From: Astropecten irregularis | Lineage: Eukaryota; Echinodermata; Asteroidea; Paxillosida; Astropectinidae | Assembly (NCBI GenBank): GCA_963971285.1 | Contig: OZ020248.1 | Span: 12,276,001 to 12,340,000, forward strand | Direction: 5' to 3' | DNA: 64,000 nucleotides | Shown here: in pieces, positions 1 through 14,400 of the stretch | How the letters are laid out: each line of letters begins with the position of its first letter | Position numbering within the stretch: the stretch's first letter is position 1 | Notes under the pieces: model-generated | What the model was told of the DNA's origin: nothing | The model's database searches: none | Seen by the model: the letters and a program-made list of their open reading frames with translations, nothing else | Made by a program: the position numbers and the translations under genes

Positions 1-850
1 AGCTTTTCAATGGTATGCCGGACGCGGTATGTACACTCAGCTATCCCAGGTATTCCATGTAGGCCTATATCTGGCAAGATTATCATTCACAGGCCACACC
101 CACAGGATAATTAAAAAAGCTTCTCACACTGTGCTCATTGTCACACGTGTACGTGCGCGGAATGAGCAAAATCAACGCACACACACACGACAACCAGTGT
201 CTTGCAATGCTGATGGGCATTTAGCACTGCGACCATTAAGGCTGGGATTGAACAACTCAATGCGCGGGGATGGAATTCACCAAATTATTGAGTTTTCACG
301 CACCAGCCCTCCTGACCGCTGCACTCCACACCCCTATTTTATTTTCAGGTTAAATATTGATCAACACCTTATAATGATTCATCACCCACACCGTAATTAA
401 AACATGAAATCAACTTCGAAATAAATAATTTTCCCACCACCACCCCGTGCACGGAGAAGAGTTAAAAACTATTAGCACCAAAACACGGAAAAAAATCATG
501 GAAAAATCATGCTTTGTAATGTGATTAATAATGAAGAAAGTAAAACGCTCGCATATTTTGCTGTCGCCAAGTGCACTTCACGGGCACGGCGCGGACTGGA
601 TGTACGAATGCAATATGCCCCGATAGCCCCCTGTACGAGATTCCGTCGAAGTATAGGTTTTTCCGGCCGTTTTTTTTTTACCGTTTAAATTGATGTTCCG
701 ATCATTTCAACTTCACACCAAATGGAATGGACAGTTAAACGTACATCTTGATTTTGGAACAAGTGCAGTAACATACAACGCGTGTTCGAGGTGTCTGGAT
801 TTTTTGTAACAGTAATTCATTTCTAAACACGAAGCGGCCGACACCTGATT
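1..850. other. Non-coding stretch, no gene recognised
   Basis: AT-rich sequence with short open frames that show no protein-like composition, no recognised motif and no convincing splice-site pairing. It lies beyond the 3' end of the minus-strand peroxidase gene. I see no repeat shared with the rest of the window. Confidence 0.4.
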
Positions 851-854
851 TAAT

Positions 855-1002
855 GGGAGACTTTTGAGAACAGGCATTCAAGTCAACAGCGCACGCGTAC
901 GCAATTTATTGTGAGCAAGCGCGCGTTGTTTTGCGCCTGCGCTGTTGTGCGTGCGCGTGCGCTGTTGATTTGAAGACCGGTTCTCAAAAGTCTCCCATTG
1001 CA
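855..1002. repeat. Foldback MITE, GC-rich stem
   Basis: About 148 bp whose two ends are inverted copies: GGGAGACTTTTGAGAAC on the left and GTTCTCAAAAGTCTCCC on the right. The interior is alternating purine-pyrimidine (GCGCACGCG and its complement). A second copy lies at 53885-54015 with the same ends and core. It is a non-autonomous hairpin element with no coding capacity, and an open frame running through it is an accident of composition. Confidence 0.7.
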
Positions 1003-1299
1003 TAAAAAGACCTGCGCAATTGTTATTATTATTCAAATTCCGTCGCCGGGGACAGAGTTTGCCATTTAAATGCGAGTTCTGATTCGTTTTTTTAGCCATA
1101 CAATATTAATGTAAATCTTGAGTGTTAATTTGTTACCACTTGAAAAAGATTGTATAATATAGGGTCTGAGTAGATGTGGATTGTATACATGAAAATATCA
1201 ATATAACGTATCTCCAGCTATTAAACATAATGATAACAACCCCGATGAACAGAAGGAAACGTAGACAAAGTAAACAAGTTCTCAGTGTCGATCAAACTG

Positions 1300-1664
1300 T
1301 TAAAGGTAGTATCATACTTTGGTAAGAGACCAAAACAGAAATGTTCACAGATTTACATATTACTTTCAGGGTATGAAGGTGATGCTGGTAGAAACCTACC
1401 GTTAAAATATTTCCGCCTGAAATGGTGTATTCATCCAGAAATTAATAAAACAACGACCGAAAATCTTTTTGATCTTTTAAAAGATCAAAAATAAAAGAGA
1501 AAAGACATAAGAAATACCGTGGCCGTTTTTCACTGTTTTCTCAAAACGTGAGCACAGTATGGGACTGAAATTTTCAAAGATGACTGTTACTGTATCTTCC
1601 TTGATATTTTTGCCCATGAATCTGTATTTCTTTGACAACAACCAAAGTATGATACTACCTTTAA
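1300..1664 (+). mobile_element. TTAA-flanked MITE, family A
   Basis: The element runs from AGGTAGTATCATACTTTGG to its inverted copy CCAAAGTATGATACTACCT, about 357 bp, with TTAA on both sides (1300-1303 and 1661-1664). The interior is itself partly palindromic around GATCTTTTAAAAGATC. Other copies are at 3405-3736, 28480-28845, 53167-53530, 59977-60339 and 60480-60846. TTAA target duplication is typical of piggyBac-type transposons. There is no transposase here, so it would need help from an autonomous element. Confidence 0.75.
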
Positions 1665-2435
1665 TTTTTGATACATTTTGGCAGATCCCGAACCTAGTGA
1701 CATAATCTCGAGTGTTTTTCGCGAATACCAGAAAGGACTCATCAGTGTAAAAGAACTTAAAGAAAGAATGGGAGTATAATCTAAATATAAAATGTATAAG
1801 AACTTAATGAAATGTTTATATTCTTCTATTCCTTCTGTCAGTTTGAATGTTTTGCAGTTTGCAAAATGTATAGCTATAAAACGAATTTGAAAGCTCGAAC
1901 TTCATGTGCCAAACTGTTTCCGATCGAGCTCTTGCACGATATAGTTTGCTTATTTGTTTTCAAAATAATGGAATTACTCGCGAAAACGAATGTTTCTTGC
2001 AAAAAACAATATTCGTGAACAAATGAAGAATTTGAAAGTGCAGAAACACAACAATTTGATTGTAAAAAAAAAAAAAAAAACATCACTTATTGGAAACCCA
2101 CACGAAATCGAATTACGGTTTAACCAAATTTGGGTGGAGAAAATGAAAACAAAATATACTTAACGCGTGGCAACCAGTTTTCCACCTACATTCGTTGAAA
2201 GAGAAACACTGTCTGCCAATTGCCAAACTGCCCATTGACAATCTGTATCATGACTGATATATTATTTTAGTCCATTCTTTAGTCATGTACCATTTTTAGC
2301 ACCCCGTTGTTAAGTTCGGTTCTATATACTTTATGCGAAAACAGAAGAGGTTCGGCTATATGCATGATTATAATAAATAATAAGAATTGTGACAATATTA
2401 TTATTAATTAACTTATATTTTGCGCCGTCTTCTTA

Positions 2436-5400
2436 CTAGAATTTGCTCAGATCAACAGTCGGTATGTTTGCTGATGTGCAGCTTTGACCTCTACGTTTGT
2501 TGTTCATACCATCCAGGAAGGCCCCGTCCTTGTTAGGCCAATTGCCGGAGCGGCTGTACTCGTAGAAGGAACTCTCTCTGTGTAAAGTCAATGGAAAATA
2601 AAAGTCAAAAGAAATTGCGTTAAAGGTTATATCTGAAATCAAAACTCATACGAAGTTAAATAGGCCTACATCTCTATTGTATTCTTTGTGCAAAAAAAAA
2701 TATTGTACGTAAAAAGGAGGTTTTTAGACCCATAATTTAGAACCCCACTTTTCGCGACGAAAACCTTGCTACGTCACCGGCAGAATGCCACGCAGTATGT
2801 GGCCTGCTGTGGCTTTGTAGTCCGGGCATGTTGAACTCAAGACTTGTGGTCAATCTACAGATTGTGGGTTCGAAGGTGAATTCCCATTCGGACTTGAATA
2901 GCCACTGGAACTTAACACACATTTTAATTTTTTTTTAGCCTCATTCACGTGACTAATGGCAGCCCCCAGACTGAGTGCGCGTCTGATACACGTTTCCCAT
3001 ATTCTTCTGATATCTAGGGTTCTGCCGAAGGGATAATACGCATCATTGCTTTGATCGGTTCCAATGGGGAATTTTGGGGGCGGGGCATAATAATTATTAA
3101 TACATGTACAATATTTGTTAACTTTGGGGTCAAAATGAAGCACCTAAATAAAAATTTAAATTTGTATAGTCTTTGTCTGTCAGTCTTGTTTTAAGTCACT
3201 ATATAGAGTATCCCTCTTTTGTTCCCACTCACCCGTTGCCTGTGCCGTATTTCTTGTTCTTGGCGAACATGTACGGTTGCACTCTGTCGACCCCTTCCAC
3301 GTTATCACACAGCAGTCGTGCCATAGTGGCCTTCTTGATCTCATCAATCTGGCCTATATAAACAAAACAAATATCGTTTTAGTGCGCATAAAATGACACA
3401 GCAAGTCTTAAGTCTTTTCTCTTTTATTTTTGATCTTTTAAAAGATCAAAACGATTTTCGGTCGTTGTTTTACCAATTTCTCGATAGGCCTTTGAGAAAA
3501 CAGTGAAAAACGGCCACAGTATTTCTTAAGTCTTTTCTCTTTTATGTTTGATCTTTTAAAAGATCAAAAAGATTTTCGGTCGTTGTTTTATTAATTTCTG
3601 GATAAATACACCATTTCAGGCGGAAACATTTTAACGGTATGTTTCTACTAGCATCATCTTCATAGCCTGAAAGTTATATGTAAATCTGTGAACATTTCTG
3701 TTTTTGTCTCTTACCAAAGTATGATACTACCTTTAAAGTGAACTTATTTATTATTATTATTATTTTTTTTTTTTTTTCTCTCTTTTCTCGAAGTGTGGTT
3801 CTGGAAAGAACCACGGTGAGAAGTTGTCTCGACGTTCCGGACAGTGTGCTCTATGGCTGTCCTCATGAGAGAGTTGCGCACCCTAATTTTGGCGACCGTT
3901 TAATATATGCATTATGTTTAATAATTGAAGGACATCAAAAACGCAAATATGAACGTCAGTTTTAAAGTCACGGTTGAGAATCCTTTAACAGTATTGAGAA
4001 GGTATAGGTGGCAGCCACTCTGTTGAGTATTTATTTAACCTCAAATTACTCTGAACAATGATTGTGGGAACCGTGCAAAATGGCGCAGTCTGTGGACAAA
4101 AATGAGGTTATCACGGTCCTCGTTGTCCATCGAGATGGATGTTGACTGCTTCAGCTTGACTTCCGTGTGCCGTGGTCGCGGAGATGGCTGGTCAGGCCAA
4201 TCCCTCGATCTGCAGGCGCGGGATCGTTGAACACTTCGGACGGGGGAAGATACTGAGATTGAGACGCCCGGGCCAGCCGATGATGGCTGTGATGCTTTTC
4301 GTCACTCCCGGGCTTCTGCTACCTCAGTCCGGCCGACTTCTTCTCTGGTGAGGGTTCGCTACTCAGATTTTCACTGATCAACGTTTACGTTTTAAACCGA
4401 ATTATCCGTACTGCAGATTATTTACCTTGGGTGAACTGATCCAGGTTCGTGTAGAAGAACCGGTCACCGAATTTGAGTCGATTAAACTGTTCGGCAAGTA
4501 TGCAGGCCAGAGTGGGTCCAACGATTGCGTTGGGCAGATGCTTCTCCAGTACGAAGCCCACGAAGGGGTCAATGTCCTGCACACCGTTGGCTCTGTGAAC
4601 AATGTGAACAAAGTGAATTGGAACTAGATGTGTTTGTTGACAAACACTGAGCTGTTTCGCGTATGTTTTTATAAATAATATGAAAAACAAACATTAACGC
4701 AATTGTCCCAGTACAGAGAAATTGCGGTGTTTTAATTGTCGTAAACAACTATAAGGAGCGTCGTCACTCGTCCATTAATATACATATAGGTACATGTACA
4801 TACACACGACCATGAGAAACACAGAAATGGCAGAGTCTACTATAGGCCAGCGCGCAAAGTATGTATGGTTGTGCATGGGCGGTGGAAACAGCAAAATGAC
4901 TGATTTTCTAGCTCGTCGTACTACGTTTACATGTACACAATTGGCCCACTACTATGGATAGCCGTATCAGCGGTCCAAGAATTTCCAAGGCCCGTGTTTT
5001 GTGTTATGTTTGACTCTAAATGGCAAAATTAATGATTAAAAAAAAATCAATAAAAATTCAATCGATGACGTCATCGTGACGTCACTTCACATAAGGGATA
5101 CTAGTACCATTTCCTACCTACCCACCAAGTTCCATTTCGATCGGATATTCGCTTCTATGTGTTTCCGTGAAAAAATGGCAAAATTAATGATTCAAAAATC
5201 AATAAAAAATCAGCCGATGACGTCATCGTGACGTCACTTCAGATTTAGGATACTAGTACCATTCCCTACCTATCCACCAAGTTTCATCACCATCGGATAT
5301 TCCCTTATATGTGAATCAGAAAATCGGCTATTTGATGACGTCATCATGACGTCACCACTTTTTGGTATTTTGTGGCATATGCCTGTAACATAACAAACAT

Positions 5401-8400
5401 TTTACCGAAAGAATTTTGAAATTGCGATTTGTCGTTCAGGAGATATAAAGAAAAGGTCAAAAAATTGAATAATTCGTATAAAATCACACGATGACGTCAT
5501 CGACACGTGACTGCAATTTTTGTCTATAACACGTCCCCATATACTTGCATACCAAGTTTGAGTTGCATCGGACTTGCCGTTCCGGAGATAAAGAGCCCTA
5601 AAATTTGCACTTTTCATGACGTAATTGTGCACGTGATGACGTCACGATGACGTACTTACGAGGGACACTATTCGGGGTGTTGGTCTAACTATGTGCCAAG
5701 TATAAAGTTGATCGGAATTGGCATAATGGTAGAAGTGGCTCTTAGAAAACCCCTGTGTTATGTCTATGGGAAAAAAGTGGGGAAAAAAAATAATAATAAT
5801 AATAAAAAAAGGAAAAAAAATAACAAAAATAACAAAAACAAAAGCTGTTCCGCCGCATGCGAAACAGCTAATTAACACACTGGGCAACATCTTACATGAC
5901 AAATAGTGGCTTAGTGGTCTGGTGTGTCGTACTCAAGATTTTGTGGTCAAGCTACAGAATGTGGGTTCGAATCCAGCCATAGCCTAGTGGTGCTTGCGTC
6001 CTTGGGCAAGATGCGTTGTCACATATTGCTCCTCTTCACATATAGGTGTAAATGGGTACATGTGAGGCTAGAGATAGATGGCTTTGTGCTTGCATGATGA
6101 GCCTTCGTGTGCTTATATAGCAGCCGGGGCTGTAGTGTATACTCCCCAAAGAGTTGAGAGGGTTTCAGGAATGTAAATGTAGCCCACTGACCAGGGATAA
6201 TGATAATACGTCATGAGCGCCGTTTACGGCGGATACCGGCGCTATACAAAATATTCATTATTTTTTATTATTATAAATTCCATTCAATTGTTGACTAACA
6301 AATCGATCTATGCAAGTAACCCCCCCCCCCCTCCCCCCAACCCCCCAACCAAAAACAAAACAAAACAACAACCAAATGCCGGGCTAAAAACAGACCAAAT
6401 AATTATTGTTACGGTTATATCTGACCAACCTTGCAAGCAGTTGAATTGTACACCAATGTTGGGCGAAGCAAATGCCCCTGATGGTGCATATGGCGGCGTC
6501 TTTAACTTTGATAACTTAAATATTTTGCATTGGATTGACTGTTGTATATGTACGGTTCACGCGAGGTTTGATAGAATATAATCCCGGATCTTCTTACCCG
6601 TATGTGGTTTCGAGGGAGCCGACATCCGCATTACTCATGATGCCTTCGTTCCGCAGTGTCCGGTAGGACGAGATGTCACTCAGGCCGCAGAAATCCTTTC
6701 TGATCTTCGGGTAGCTCGGCAGACCATGATCACGCCCCCGCTGGATGTTCAGCGCCGGCAGGTCGAATCCGTCTCTATACGAGGGAAAATAGACGAGACA
6801 ATACGAGATTCACATGATTCATTAATTGATCATCAGCGAGATTTCTATGTCCATAAGCAAACCTTGATAATAGCGCGGACATTGGGGTACTTTCATTCCA
6901 TGAACTTGACAACCGATGAAAACCAACAGGTAGATGGCGCAAGCTACGGACGAATCACGCTCAAACCGCGCGTCGTCGAGAATTGTTTTCCGAATATCTT
7001 TGTCAAGAAGCAGAAATCGTGTTATGTACATTGTTGAGTCCTAGCTTTTCATCAGACAATAATACTTTGAAGTACCGTATAGGCCTACTAAGATTAAACA
7101 ATTCCGGCAGCTTTTTGTCTTAAAACCCATTCAACTTGCTGCTTTGTTTTCATCGCTCCAAGATCGGCGAGTTGGAATGGCGTCATTCCGCGCTGAGCTA
7201 TAACACACTGCAGTCAGACCTATTGGAATATCTCCATCGATCTCTATTTTTAATTTGTTCAGGACTCATTATATGTACAGGTGCTTTGATATCCATGAGC
7301 AATATGACAATAGTGTTAGTCTGAGTATCACTCGTTAAACTCCGTGCCACTGTACTATATGTAAACGCAGCTGTACGATAAGGCGTCTATCACATAGACT
7401 TTACAACTTGTTACAAGTTCAGGTTAAATTTCAGTAGCCCCCTCATACACACACAAGGCCACCATTAATAGGCCTAACATGATGTAAAACATTCAGAAAC
7501 AGACCAAGGGTTGATTTCAAAGCCCTTCGATCGATCGTAACTTGAGTTACGAAGGGTAACCCATCGTATCCTACGTAGGGCTGAAATTCATCATTAGTTT
7601 GAATATGATGATTGATAGTAGTAAGGTACGATGAGTTTGGGCCCATATAATGTGTGTTCGACTGCAGTGTGACATTGTAGAGGAACTTGACGACTACCCT
7701 GGGGCCAATTTCTTAGAGCTGCTTAGCACAAACAATCGCTAAGCATAACATTTCTGTCTTAATAAAAACAGGATTAACAACCAAATTTCCATGTGTTGTG
7801 TATCACTTGCAATTTGGTTGTTGTTCGCTGACCATGAATATCAAATCGAATTTTCAATGGTGGTTTGTTTTATATATTGGGCAAGCCATTTTTGTGCTAA
7901 GCGATTTTTTTGTGCTAAGCATTTTTATGAAATTGGCTCCGGGATGTGCAGTGTCTGAAGGGGATCAATACTGTTGGATGAGTCCTATTTTACTTCAAAA
8001 GTAAATGACACACTTACCTAACATTTCCAGGATTGCCGAAGAGTTCTGTGATTGCGTTTGGGAAGCTTCCATCCACGGCATCCAGTGGTTGCTGCGCCAT
8101 ACCTCTCAGTATGGAATCGACCGAACCATCCTCAATAGACGTGTCTTTGATGAAAGTCGCATTGAAAAATGCCTCCTTCATGTTGATGTTGGAAATGCCG
8201 GCCTGCGCAAAGTTCTTGTTGACACGATGAATTTCGGACGATGTCTGCGTGTGGCCAAAGCGGAACGCAGCCGCAGCGAACACATTGAAAATGGACGCGT
8301 CGGCGTTTGCGTCGTATGCGTACGTTGCGCTCGGTGCGAGATTCTTAGACTTGTACAAGTCCTCTCCTGTGATCAGCGGCAGGTACTCGTTGTAGATAAT

Positions 8401-11400
8401 GTGCTGCCATTCGGCTCCCAGGATCTTGCGGGCTTTGTGGTAGACGTCGGTGGCGCTCAGCGTGCTATCGAGGGTGCGTAGCTGCTGGGCGATGCGGTTG
8501 TGCTCCCGGAGGAACAGCGTGTGGAGGGAGGTCAGACCGGGCTGCTCTGCGGCGCGAAAGTCCCCGGCCTTTCCGCAGAAGATCCCTGCTGCTTCGTCCT
8601 GTCCCGCACAACCGTCGATGCCCGTATCATCTGGCAGCAGCGCTAGTCCAGTCACGGAGTCCGTTCCCTTCTTCAATAAGCCATCGGCTGCAATTGTGTT
8701 GAATGGAGCAAAACAAAAATTAAACGCGCACTTGTGATTTTGGTTGGGCAGGGTACTTATTTTGAGGACAGTCAAGTCCAAACATTGAATTATGGGGGGC
8801 AGGGGCGGATCCGGATGTCTGGGGCGTTTCTTTCAGCAAAAGAAAACGACATATATATAGAGACAGAGAGATCCAAAAAGAGAATAAAAAGGAGGGGGCA
8901 AATTTAATTCACGTCAGGCCCATCTGACCGTAACCTGCTAGCTTTGATTGCACTGATCACTGCATCGCTATTAAATTGGTGCATTTTATTTCCATGTTCC
9001 CCCGGAAAATCCAGGATCCGCTCCTGGTTCCGGGCAGCAACGGAAAACAAGTATTTGTGACATTGGTTTCTTCCCGGATAAATATTCACCGGCTGAATTT
9101 TCTACTGACTTTTGTCATTTTCTACTCCACTCATCTTTCCTGATAATACTTCATCGATAGACATAACTTATTTGCACGTTTGCCGGCTAAAGGTCATGCA
9201 TTGCATAGGTCAAACGCTATGGACTTAAAAGGCATACAGGCGCGACCGTTTCTCTCTGGTATGTGCAGTCAGCTGGAATGATGTCGTTTTCTATTACCGT
9301 TCACTGGAAAGTTTCTTCGGCATTATCATTCCCAAACTAGGATAAATACCAGCTAAAATGTTCACTGAATTATCCGGATAATGGCGGTGGATGTCATTTT
9401 CTTTTTGCGAAAATAAATCCGGTATATGCCGGAAAATGGGTCGCAATAGAAAAACGTCCATGTTTCTGGTGGTAGCTGCTTTCTTTATTTATCGTTTTAG
9501 AACTATTTTAGACTGTCACTCAGTTTAACTTTTAACAAAGCCATAAGAACCATTGCAATTTGTAAAAACCGTCTCTAGCTGAATTATACGAATGCATTGC
9601 AGGGCAACAAACGCTGTTGTGAGATGTCTTAATAGACCTTATTCACGGTGCATTCATCCTCATTGGAAGCAGTGTAATTAAACCGAGGCTTGGATTCGAA
9701 ATAGTCTGGTACACGTTTTATTTTAAGAATAGGTGCTTTCCCAAAGGGTATACAAGGAAGGTGATCAAAAGGTGACCAAGTAAGGCTGTGCCGTGAAAAA
9801 AGCGTATATTCGGTGGTGGAATAATCATGGTCAATGATGAAATAGAAATCAGGTTCTCCGAACTGATCTAAAAATTTGCTTCTTTTTCTGTGCATTGTTT
9901 TTAATATAGGGTTGCATGGACGGTCAGAATCAGAACAAAGGTATATACAGAGACGTGATTTGTATACCTTCCTTCAGTGCAGCCGCTTCTGTGTCATCGG
10001 AGCCGTACACAAACGAGGCATCTATATAGCTCGTGATGGAGTTGACGTGCTGGCGCACGCCAGCCGAGTCAGTCTGGAAGGCCGACCGCCTGAAGTTAAA
10101 GCAAAGCCCGCTACGGCTGCCAAAGACGGGATCGGATGCGGTCAGCGAGATGGGGAAACATTCGCCGGCCGTCGAACAGGCTTCGCATTTACCTGTAAGT
10201 TGATGATAATTATTGTTGCACGTAAGGGTACAGTACAGGATTGGTAACATACCCAAACAGAAAATGCTCACAGATTTACGTTTAACTGTCAGGGTATATA
10301 CATGAACATATTATTATTATTATGAAGATGGTGCTGGTAAAAACATACTGTTAAATTATTTTCACCTGAAATGGTGTACTTGCCCAAAAATTAGTCAAAC
10401 AAGACCGAAAACAGTTTTGATCTTCGGGGTAAGATCTTTATGTTATTTATGTTTTATAAGAACAATTGAGTCGGGTTTTCAATGATCTCTCGTGACTCAG
10501 ATGTCCGATTGAGCTCAAATTTTCACAGGATTATTATTTTATGCCGGATCAGACAAAGTGTGAGTGCTATTCGGTGACCTTTACCAATAGCATGATTATA
10601 TAATAAGCCGATTAGGTTTTATACCATGTGCTCAATGCTGTTGCGTTTCTGCTGCATTGCTGTCGGCGCGTTTTTTTAACGTAAACGGATGATTTTTAGC
10701 CACTTACGAATGTAACTGTGATGCCCGACAATCCACGTTACTATCCAAAATTGGACGAAAACGAGTTCGTAATGTATCGGATTTTTCCGTAAAAGTACCC
10801 CAAAATTTTGCTTTTTTTGGTCACATGCTCCTCCAGTACATATAGCCGATAACGGACCCTAGAATTGACAGATAATAGTAGGTGATTCTTGGTCTGGGAA
10901 CCAGACAATAATTTATAATGTTCTAGGACTAAAAAATGCTCTATAACCATTCAAAGAATTATAATGTTGAATTTGTCGGAAACAAAATCGAACAGAAATG
11001 CGCTGTTAAGAGAGTTTGTAAAGATTGATTAACAACGTCACGTAAAAAGATACAAAACAAAAAATTGTTTGCAAAAAATGTGCTTGTCCATTTATAAGTC
11101 TTATCCTGAAATGAGGTTATAAACAAAATGAGAGGAAAGACATGGTAAATGAACAGTGCACGTGCAATGGTTATATACACGGGTTTACACTTCGAAAAGT
11201 GCGCATGTGTGGAAGTGCCTCGTTTTGAGGTTGCGATTAAAACCGTTGAAGTGTAAACCGGTGTATACACGGGTTTACACCACGGCAGCCATCTTAGATT
11301 TTCATCGCAACTTCAAAACGAGGCACTTCCACTCATGCGCACTTTCCGAAGTGTAAGCCCGTCCATTGTCGAAGACAATACGCGGGTTTACACTTCGGCG

Positions 11401-14400
11401 GTTTGGATCGCGACTTAGAAACGAGGCACTACCACGCATGCGCTTTTTTAGAAGTGTAAACCCGTGTATTGTAATTTCTTAATACACGGGTTACACTTCG
11501 AAAAGTGCGCATGCAAGGAAGTGCCTCGTTTTGAAGTTGCGATCAAAATCTTAGATGGGCACCGAGGTGTAAACCCGTGTATTGCCACCAAGTAGTCTCC
11601 ACATTCAGGCTCTTACCAGATACTCCGTGCACCGCCGCCACGTCGTGGTCCAGGAGCTGGCCGACGTGGGAAGCAAGCGTAGTCAGATCGTTATTGTTAT
11701 TCGCCACGTTGTTGAAAACGCCTAGAGAAACGGCCCTTGCACTGGGCAGTAGGGCCGATCCGCTCGTGGATTGCGTGCGCGGCGTTGATAACCCTGTATT
11801 CGCAATTACAAAGGAAATGACATAATGAACAATTACTATACTACCTGTACGATGAAAAAAATGCAAAATGCATATTTATAATTAAAGGTTTACTGGAATC
11901 AAATTTCATTTGAAGATCAATACATCTGTATTGTTATAAAACTCAACCTGTCTATCATTGTTTGTGCTAAAATATTGAATTATAGAAAATGGAGGCATTC
12001 TATACCCATTTTTAGCACCCTACTTTTCGCGACAAAAAACCTTGCTTACGTCGCATGCAGAATGCCACGCATTATACTGTGCCGCGAGCCTATTAGGTGA
12101 CGTCACACGCATTGTTGTGTGAATCGGTTCCATTTTTTTTGGGGGGGGGGCATACATGTACTGATTTTAACCTTTTCTTCAAAATTAAGCACTTACATAC
12201 AAATATGAATTTGAAGTAATTAATAATGTATTAAGCAATAATGTTAAAGCTCTTTCATCCCTTTCCCAGAGAACCTTTAATGTCCTGTACAGTACCCGAC
12301 TAAGGCTGCAAATTATAATACAGGTTGAAATGTTTCGGTACAAGTTTTCTATTGAAGTTGGAATTTGGTTCCCTGTTCGAACAGTTCATCTTCTTAAAGA
12401 CATAGTTGTTTGATGCGTTCTACTTGAAAATGGATGTAATGGGTATAAAATGGTTGGAACAAGCCAATGTTGTGTACATGAATAAATTGAAAGGGACCAT
12501 GTGCGTAATCTACGGCGGTGAGTTTATTGGCAGAATATCCTGTACTGAACGCTACCATGTATAGATGCGTGCCACTTGCCGTTTGTGTTGAGTGGGTGTT
12601 GGAGAGAAGTGTTGATATTGCGCTCCTAATTCCAACTTCTGGTGCCAATTTAAAAACAATTCAGACAATTTGAAATTGAAATCTTTCTTTGTTCACAGTT
12701 AAATTAGATTTCCCAATAACTTCAGCAGTAGGCCCATAGCTAAACTCTTTGCCTTTACTTTATTTGCATCCCCTGATGGTGTGTGAGCTGCTGAAAGAGA
12801 TGGGTTAGAAATTATACTCACCGTCACCATACCCATTGCCTGCCACTCGCTTTATCGTCGACCCAGCCGCTCCTTGCTCTGGTTTGTTCTGATTGTTACA
12901 CCTCCCGTCCAACGTACGGTACGGTGAACTCATGTCGCACGGGGTTTGGCGAGTCTCCAGAATTCCCTTGATCTTCTGGATTTGTGACTGAATCTCTTCT
13001 TGGGAAAGCCCACTGTATCAATAACAAATAACGCGAGAACTGAATGAATATGGGGATCGTTCGTCTGTTTATCTAGAAGACAGACCGGCAAATTTAGCAA
13101 TCAATGCAAGTGATTAACTCCTACAGACTGCTCATCAACCAAACCATGTAACTCAAAACCAAACCTGACAGTATACAAGTTGTATAATTTGACTATATTA
13201 TTGCCGCTAAAGGGTAAATCTGTCCCAGCCCCTCTAAGGGCCTGTTTGTTTCACGCAAAGGATCATGAATCCTTCGGATCCGGATCCCATTTTAGCGTAC
13301 CCTGCATAGGAGGTGGATCCGAAAAATGGGATCCGGATCCGCAGGATTCGTCCGAAACAAACAGGCCCCAAATGTGTCAAGGGGACAGAATAACCAAGGT
13401 AAAAGTGTCCCCGGACAACTGTACATGGACACAAGCGTGTAAGTGTGTCCCCAGACAACTGTACATGACTACAAGCCTGTAAATGTGTCCCGGACAACTG
13501 TGCATGGCCACTCGCGTGTAAATGTGTCCCGGAATACCTGTAGGCCAACATGGCCACATGCGTGACCCTGAACACCCGTACATGGCCACAAGCATATGAA
13601 TGTGTCCGGTTGGACACATTAGGGAGCATATTTAACCTTTACACCGCTCCCTTGTGCCGAAAAGGCAATGTGATACTTAGGCCCAATGATACGCGATGTT
13701 CATACAGTTAGCCAATCAAATGACACAGATGAATTAGATTATCTTTTTGAAAGCTAAAATATTTATATAAATCTCAACAATTTGGATGGCACCTCTAGAG
13801 CTCCGTACTAGAGCTCCGCGATATAAACCTAAAAGAACCGGTTACGAGGCGACGGTGTTTGTAGCTTTTCATTGTATATACTAGGTATCTTATTCAATTT
13901 TCTCTGTTTAAATGAATGACAATTGGCAATCATTCTTGTCTTGTATGATGCGATTGAGAGTACTCACCGCATGTGTTCTCCTTCCACTTGCTCAAGCTGT
14001 CTGAGGTATGCGACGAGTTTCCCTCGGGTCATGGGCGACCACCGGGCACTGTTGAACTGGTTCAACATGTCATCGGGTGATCGAACTCCGGACGCTTCTG
14101 CATATCAGTACACATTTGAGGGGATCAATTATCAGAGATGTATGTACGGTCTTTCCAGCGTTATTCAGAGTCGCTGATGAGACGTCTCCGCAACGTCTCA
14201 TAGGTCTTTCTGATCCCCAGCAGGTCTCTGTGACGTCTCTGAGACGTCCCGGAGATTGGAAAAAGTCTTTAAAGGCCGTATCACACCAAAGGAGACGTCG
14301 CTGCGACGTCTCCAACTTCTTATCAGTCGCGGAAACGTCTGAGATATCATTAGTCTCCGCGACGTCTCCAAAAAATCGAACATGTTTAAACTTCTTGCGA

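Noticed and set aside
878-1099. Minus-strand open frame near 0.9-1.1 kb
   Set aside because: It runs through the hairpin of a foldback MITE and has no protein-like features.
8005-8737. Plus-strand open frames opposite the large peroxidase exon
   Set aside because: The minus strand carries the conserved haem-peroxidase motifs; the plus-strand frames are shadows.
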